Of a stretch of DNA of 11,163 nt, positions 8,113-11,163 are shown in pieces. Numbering within the stretch: position 1 is the stretch's first letter; each line of letters starts with the position of its first letter. Both the position numbers and the translations under genes were made by a program. This stretch comes from Pseudomonadota bacterium (GTDB lineage Bacteria; Pseudomonadota; Alphaproteobacteria; Acetobacterales; Acetobacteraceae), in NCBI GenBank assembly GCA_021845835.1, contig JAJZVE010000093.1, positions 1 to 11,163 on the forward strand. The letters run 5' to 3'. The notes below the pieces were generated by a model. The model searched no databases, was not told where the DNA came from, and was given only the letters and a program-made list of their open reading frames with translations.

Positions 8113-9125
8113 CGCGTGATCTCGCCCAGCGTGAGGCGCGCCAGCCGCAGCACCGCCAGCACGAAGGCCGCGCAGGTCAGCAGCAGGATGAAGGCGTAGG
8201 CCGCGCCGAGCGGCCAGTTGAAGGCCTGGTAGAAGCGGTCATAAACGATCGGCGTGAACCACAGGCTGCGCGGGCCGCCGAGGATCTGCGGCGTTGCGAG
8301 CGCGCCCGCGCTCAGCATGAACACCAGCGTGCAGCCCGACGCGATGCCGGGCCTGGCGAACGGCACCACGATGTCGCGGTGGATGCGCCACCACGGCGCC
8401 CCCAGGTCGCGCGCCGCCTCGATCTGCTCGTGCGGCAGGCTTTCGATGGCGTTGTAGAGCGGGAACACCATCAGCAGCAGGTAGGCGTAGCTCAGGCCGG
8501 TGTAGAGGCCTACGTCCTGGCCGAGGAAATCGACCGGCTGCGCGATCGCGCCGACCGCCAGCAGCGCCGTGTTCAGCAGCCCGGAGGCGGCGAAGATGAT
8601 GCGCCACGCGAAGGCGCGCAGAATCTCGTTCACCCAGTAGGGCGCGATCAGCAACAGCAGCAGCAGGCGTACCCGGCCCGGCCGCGCCGTCTGCGCCATA
8701 TGGTAGGCGAGCGGATAGCACAGCGCCCAATCGAACAGGGTGACGAGGATGCTGGCGAGGATGGTGACGGCGAAGGCGTGCAGATGCAGCGTGTTCCACT
8801 GGCTGCTGTCGTGCAGGCTGCCGAACAGGAAATAGCGGTAGTTTTCCAGCGTGTAGACGTCCCGCGGCCCGCCCGTCTGCACCGGCGGCAGCTTCGGGCG
8901 GAATGACAAATCGAGCATGCTGAGCTGCGGCAGCACAATCATCGCCAGCACCCAGACGCCGACTGAAACGATCAGAAACGTCGCGACGGCGGCGCCGTTG
9001 CGCTCGACGAAGCCGGCCGCCGGAACGCCGTGCAGCCGCCGTTCGATGCGCGCCGCCAGCCAGAACGCGGCGATCACCGCGAACGGCAGCAGCAGCAGGA
9101 ACGGATGCAAATCGGCGCTGCGCAT
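8109..9125 (-). CDS. ABC importer permease 1 (PotB-like), extra N-terminal helix
   Basis: First inner-membrane permease of the Pot-like importer. At 338 residues it is longer than the usual 280-300 of PotB-type proteins. The excess is N-terminal: a hydrophobic span at about 8-25 and a linker with RIERR precede what looks like normal TM1 (46-66). Further spans lie near 117-141, 152-172, 207-230, 263-283 and 308-328. The EAA docking loop is EAARDLGAPWWRIHR then PFARPG at 236-260. The region between TM1 and TM2 (about 70-115) is probably periplasmic. Start ATG 9125 is 1 bp after the ATPase stop (TGA C ATG). Alternative starts exist only at codons 6 (TTG) and 17 (GTG), then none until codon 59 inside TM1, so the added helix seems real. 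Confidence 0.9.
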   Translation of the reverse strand: MRSADLHPFLLLLPFAVIAAFWLAARIERRLHGVPAAGFVERNGAAVATFLIVSVGVWVLAMIVLPQLSMLDLSFRPKLPPVQTGGPRDVYTLENYRYFLFGSLHDSSQWNTLHLHAFAVTILASILVTLFDWALCYPLAYHMAQTARPGRVRLLLLLLIAPYWVNEILRAFAWRIIFAASGLLNTALLAVGAIAQPVDFLGQDVGLYTGLSYAYLLLMVFPLYNAIESLPHEQIEAARDLGAPWWRIHRDIVVPFARPGIASGCTLVFMLSAGALATPQILGGPRSLWFTPIVYDRFYQAFNWPLGAAYAFILLLTCAAFVLAVLRLARLTLGEITR

Positions 9126-9126
9126 G

Positions 9127-10191
9127 TCAGGCCGGCAGGACGACGGCATCCCGCGCGGCGAAGCCGAGCCGCACGCGCGCCCCCGGCGCCGGCATCGCCG
9201 GCCGTGCCGCCGTCGCCAGCGCCGCCTGCAACCTGGTGCCGTCCGCGGTGCGGAACGCAACATGCGTGACGCCGCCTTCATAGGACAGATCGGCCGTCTC
9301 CGCCTCGCAATCGTTCTCCGCCTGCAGTCCCGGCTGCAGGCATTCCGGTCGCACGAACAGCAGCGCCGCCGCGCCGACGCCGAGGTGCCGCGGATTGCGC
9401 CCGCGCAGCCGGCCGAGCCGCGTTTCCAGCACCGCCTCGCCGTCCGCTGCCTGCACGACGCGCCCGCGCAGCGCGTTGCTCTCGCCGACGAAGCCGGCGA
9501 CAAAGGCGGTCTCCGGCGCCTCGTAGATGCTGCGGGCGTCGCCGATCTGCTCCACACGGCCGTCGCGCATCACGGCGATGCGGTCCGACATGGTCAGCGC
9601 CTCGCCCTGGTCGTGCGTGATGTAGATGAACGTCAGCCCCACCCGGCGCTGGATCGCGCGCAGCTCGTTGCGCATGTGCTGGCGCAACTTCAGGTCAAGT
9701 GCCGACAGCGGCTCGTCCAGCAGCAGCACCTGCGGCTCCACGGCCAGCGCGCGCGCGATCGCGACGCGCTGGCGCTGTCCGCCGGACAGCGCATCGACGC
9801 GCTTGCCGCCCTGCTCGCTCAATGCCACCAGCGCCAGCAGCCGCTCCACCCGTGCTGCCCGCTCGCGCGCCGGCATGCCGCGCACGCGCAACCCGTAGCC
9901 GATGTTCTCCGCCACCGTCATCATCGGGAACAGGGCAAGCGACTGGAAGATCAGCGCGGTCGGGCGGCGGTTCGGCCCGATGCCGCGCATGTCCCGCCCG
10001 CCGATGCGCACGCTGCCGGCGCTGGGCGCGACGAAACCGGAAATCGTGCGCAGGATGGTGGTTTTGCCGCACCCGGACGGACCGAGGAAGGAAAAGAATT
10101 CCCCCGCCTCGACCGCGAGGCTCAGATCGGCGACCGCGGTGAAGTCGCCGAAACGTACGCTGACGCCGTCGAGTTCGACCGCCGCGGTCAT
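9127..10191 (-). CDS. ABC importer ATP-binding protein (PotA-like)
   Basis: The cytoplasmic ATPase that powers the importer, 354 residues. In order it shows Walker A GPSGCGKTT at 37-45, Q-loop Gln83 (IFQSLALFPMMTV), the ABC signature LSGGQ at 135-139, Walker B VLLLDEP at 155-161 with catalytic Glu160, the D-loop SALD, and the switch His193 (THDQGEAL). The C-terminal part (about 240-354) is a TOBE-like beta domain, as in PotA, MalK and FbpC. Identification as Pot-like rests on two different permeases and the neighbouring binding protein; iron or sulfate-type ATPases of the same subfamily look alike. ATG 10191 overlaps the binding-protein stop by 4 bp (ATGA 10191-10188); the frame is open further upstream only inside the binding-protein gene. 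Confidence 0.95.
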   Translation of the reverse strand: MTAAVELDGVSVRFGDFTAVADLSLAVEAGEFFSFLGPSGCGKTTILRTISGFVAPSAGSVRIGGRDMRGIGPNRRPTALIFQSLALFPMMTVAENIGYGLRVRGMPARERAARVERLLALVALSEQGGKRVDALSGGQRQRVAIARALAVEPQVLLLDEPLSALDLKLRQHMRNELRAIQRRVGLTFIYITHDQGEALTMSDRIAVMRDGRVEQIGDARSIYEAPETAFVAGFVGESNALRGRVVQAADGEAVLETRLGRLRGRNPRHLGVGAAALLFVRPECLQPGLQAENDCEAETADLSYEGGVTHVAFRTADGTRLQAALATAARPAMPAPGARVRLGFAARDAVVLPA

Positions 10192-11163
10192 GCCGCCTGG
10201 AATTTCTCCGTGTAGTTGCCGCGCAGGTCGGCGTACCAACTCGGCTCCGCCGGCCGCGGCCACAGCCGTTGCAGCGCGTCGCCCGGATAGACGTCCTGGA
10301 AGATGCGCCTGGCCTGCGGCGACAGCAGCGCGTCCGCGCCCTTGACGATCGGGTTGTAGCCCGATCCTTCCGCCACTTTCGCCGACGCCTCGGCGGAGTG
10401 GATGTATTGCAGCCATTCATACGCCTGCGCCACGTTTTTCGCGGCACTCGGCATCGCCCAGCCGTCGATCCAGGAAATGGCACCTTCCTGCGGCGCCATG
10501 TAGCGCACCGGCTTGCCCTGCTTCCACAGGCTGATCGCCGGGCCGTCCCAGGTCTCGCCGATCACCACGCCGTTCTCCATCAAGCCGGACTTGGTGTTGT
10601 CCGCGGAATCCCAGAACTGCCGGATCCAGGGCTTGTGCGCGATCGCGAACACCAGAATCCGGTCCCAGACCTTGCGGAACTTTTCTTCATTTTCGAACGT
10701 GTCGAGCATGCGGTTGCTGGGCACCTGCCCGCTCGCATCCAGCCACAGGCCGATGCCGGTCAGCATGGAATGCGGCCGCCCCTGCACCTTGCCCCGGTAT
10801 TCCTCGTGCCAGAGCGTGCCGTAGCTCAATGTCCTGTAGTCGAGCGTGGTCTGGTCGCTGCGCCAGGAGATCGCCTCGCTGCCCCAGATATGCGGCGTCT
10901 GATACAGCTTGCCGCCCCAGGTCCAGTATTTTTCCGACGGCGCCACCATCGCCGGGAACAGTCCGTCGAGCGCCAGCCGGTTTGGATCGAGCGGCTGCAG
11001 CACGCCGAGGTCCTTGAACTGCGGCGCGCGGTCGTGCGTCGGCTGGCACAGGTCGAAGCCCTCGCCGCCGGTTGCCTGCAGCTTGTTGATCTGCTCCTCG
11101 TTCTGCGAGAACGGCGTCGCGTTCACCTTGATCCCGGTCTTCTTCGTGAAGTCAGGGATCACC
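10188..11163 (-). CDS. ABC importer substrate-binding protein (PotD-like), 5' end cut
   Basis: Periplasmic solute-binding protein of the polyamine/opine class. The window shows the last 324 residues; the signal peptide and the N-terminus lie beyond base 11163. Numbering from the first visible codon, PHIWGSEAISW (90-100) matches the PotD PYIWG strand, TLWHEEYRGKV (116-126) matches PotD's W-x-x-L-W-x-P-E-Y-K-G region, and SWIDGWAMP (230-238) matches PotD FWMDSLAIP. Trp231 and Asp233 thus sit where E. coli PotD uses Trp255 and Asp257 to grip the polyamine, and Trp205 sits at Trp229. The acidic D168/E171 pair of PotD appears replaced in the RPHSML segment (129-134), so the ligand may differ from spermidine. 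It is the first visible gene of the importer operon; promoter and leader are outside the window. Confidence 0.9.
   Translation of the reverse strand, partial: VIPDFTKKTGIKVNATPFSQNEEQINKLQATGGEGFDLCQPTHDRAPQFKDLGVLQPLDPNRLALDGLFPAMVAPSEKYWTWGGKLYQTPHIWGSEAISWRSDQTTLDYRTLSYGTLWHEEYRGKVQGRPHSMLTGIGLWLDASGQVPSNRMLDTFENEEKFRKVWDRILVFAIAHKPWIRQFWDSADNTKSGLMENGVVIGETWDGPAISLWKQGKPVRYMAPQEGAISWIDGWAMPSAAKNVAQAYEWLQYIHSAEASAKVAEGSGYNPIVKGADALLSPQARRIFQDVYPGDALQRLWPRPAEPSWYADLRGNYTEKFQAA

Noticed and set aside
10192..10416. Upstream extension of the ATPase frame into the binding-protein gene.
   Set aside because: The PotA-like fold begins right after ATG 10191, and the ATGA overlap with the upstream stop supports that start; the added residues have no homology-like features.

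Overview
The window is one contiguous, very GC-rich (about 70%), almost wholly coding stretch of a bacterial chromosome. It holds twelve protein genes, two of them cut by the window edges. The F1-ATPase order alpha-gamma-beta-epsilon, the protein families and the codon use (G or C at nearly every third position) suggest an alphaproteobacterium. A Rhodospirillales or Acetobacteraceae-like lineage is my guess and is not proven by anything here. I saw no tRNA, rRNA, insertion sequence, CRISPR array, integrase or abrupt base-composition change.

Layout. (1) 1-2968, plus strand: the 3' end of the F1-ATPase operon, with the tail of atpA, then atpG, atpD and atpC. (2) 2969-3086: the longest non-coding gap (118 bp), containing a perfect 13-bp dyad and a weak promoter-like pair. 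(3) 3087-4954, plus strand: a pair spaced by 2 bp, a ferritin-like diiron protein with the full acyl-ACP-desaturase-type ligand set, followed by UDP-glucose 4-epimerase (galE). (4) 4918-6107, minus strand: a two-gene unit of a short-chain dehydrogenase/reductase (SDR) and an exported AroQ-type chorismate mutase. The mutase 3' end overlaps that of galE tail to tail by 37 bp. (5) 6108-6175: a 68-bp divergent spacer. (6) 6176-7216, plus strand: an agmatinase-family ureohydrolase. (7) 7213-11163, minus strand: a polyamine/opine-type (Pot-like) ABC importer in the order binding protein (5' end outside the window), ATPase, permease 1, permease 2. Its genes overlap by 4 bp or are 1 bp apart.

How they work together. 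The atp genes make the catalytic head of ATP synthase. The ureohydrolase and the Pot-like importer converge, with interlocking stop codons. A plausible reading is uptake of a guanidino compound or polyamine and hydrolysis of a guanidino compound to an amine plus urea. The binding protein keeps part of the PotD ligand pocket (a W-x-D motif and another Trp) but seems to lack the PotD acidic pair, so its ligand may not be spermidine or putrescine. The SDR and exported chorismate mutase appear co-transcribed, but no shared pathway is evident. Nothing here is clearly a new defence or mobile system. The points most worth following are the diiron protein behind the atp operon, the SDR with Thr at the usual catalytic Asn position, the exported mutase, and the permease with an extra N-terminal helix.
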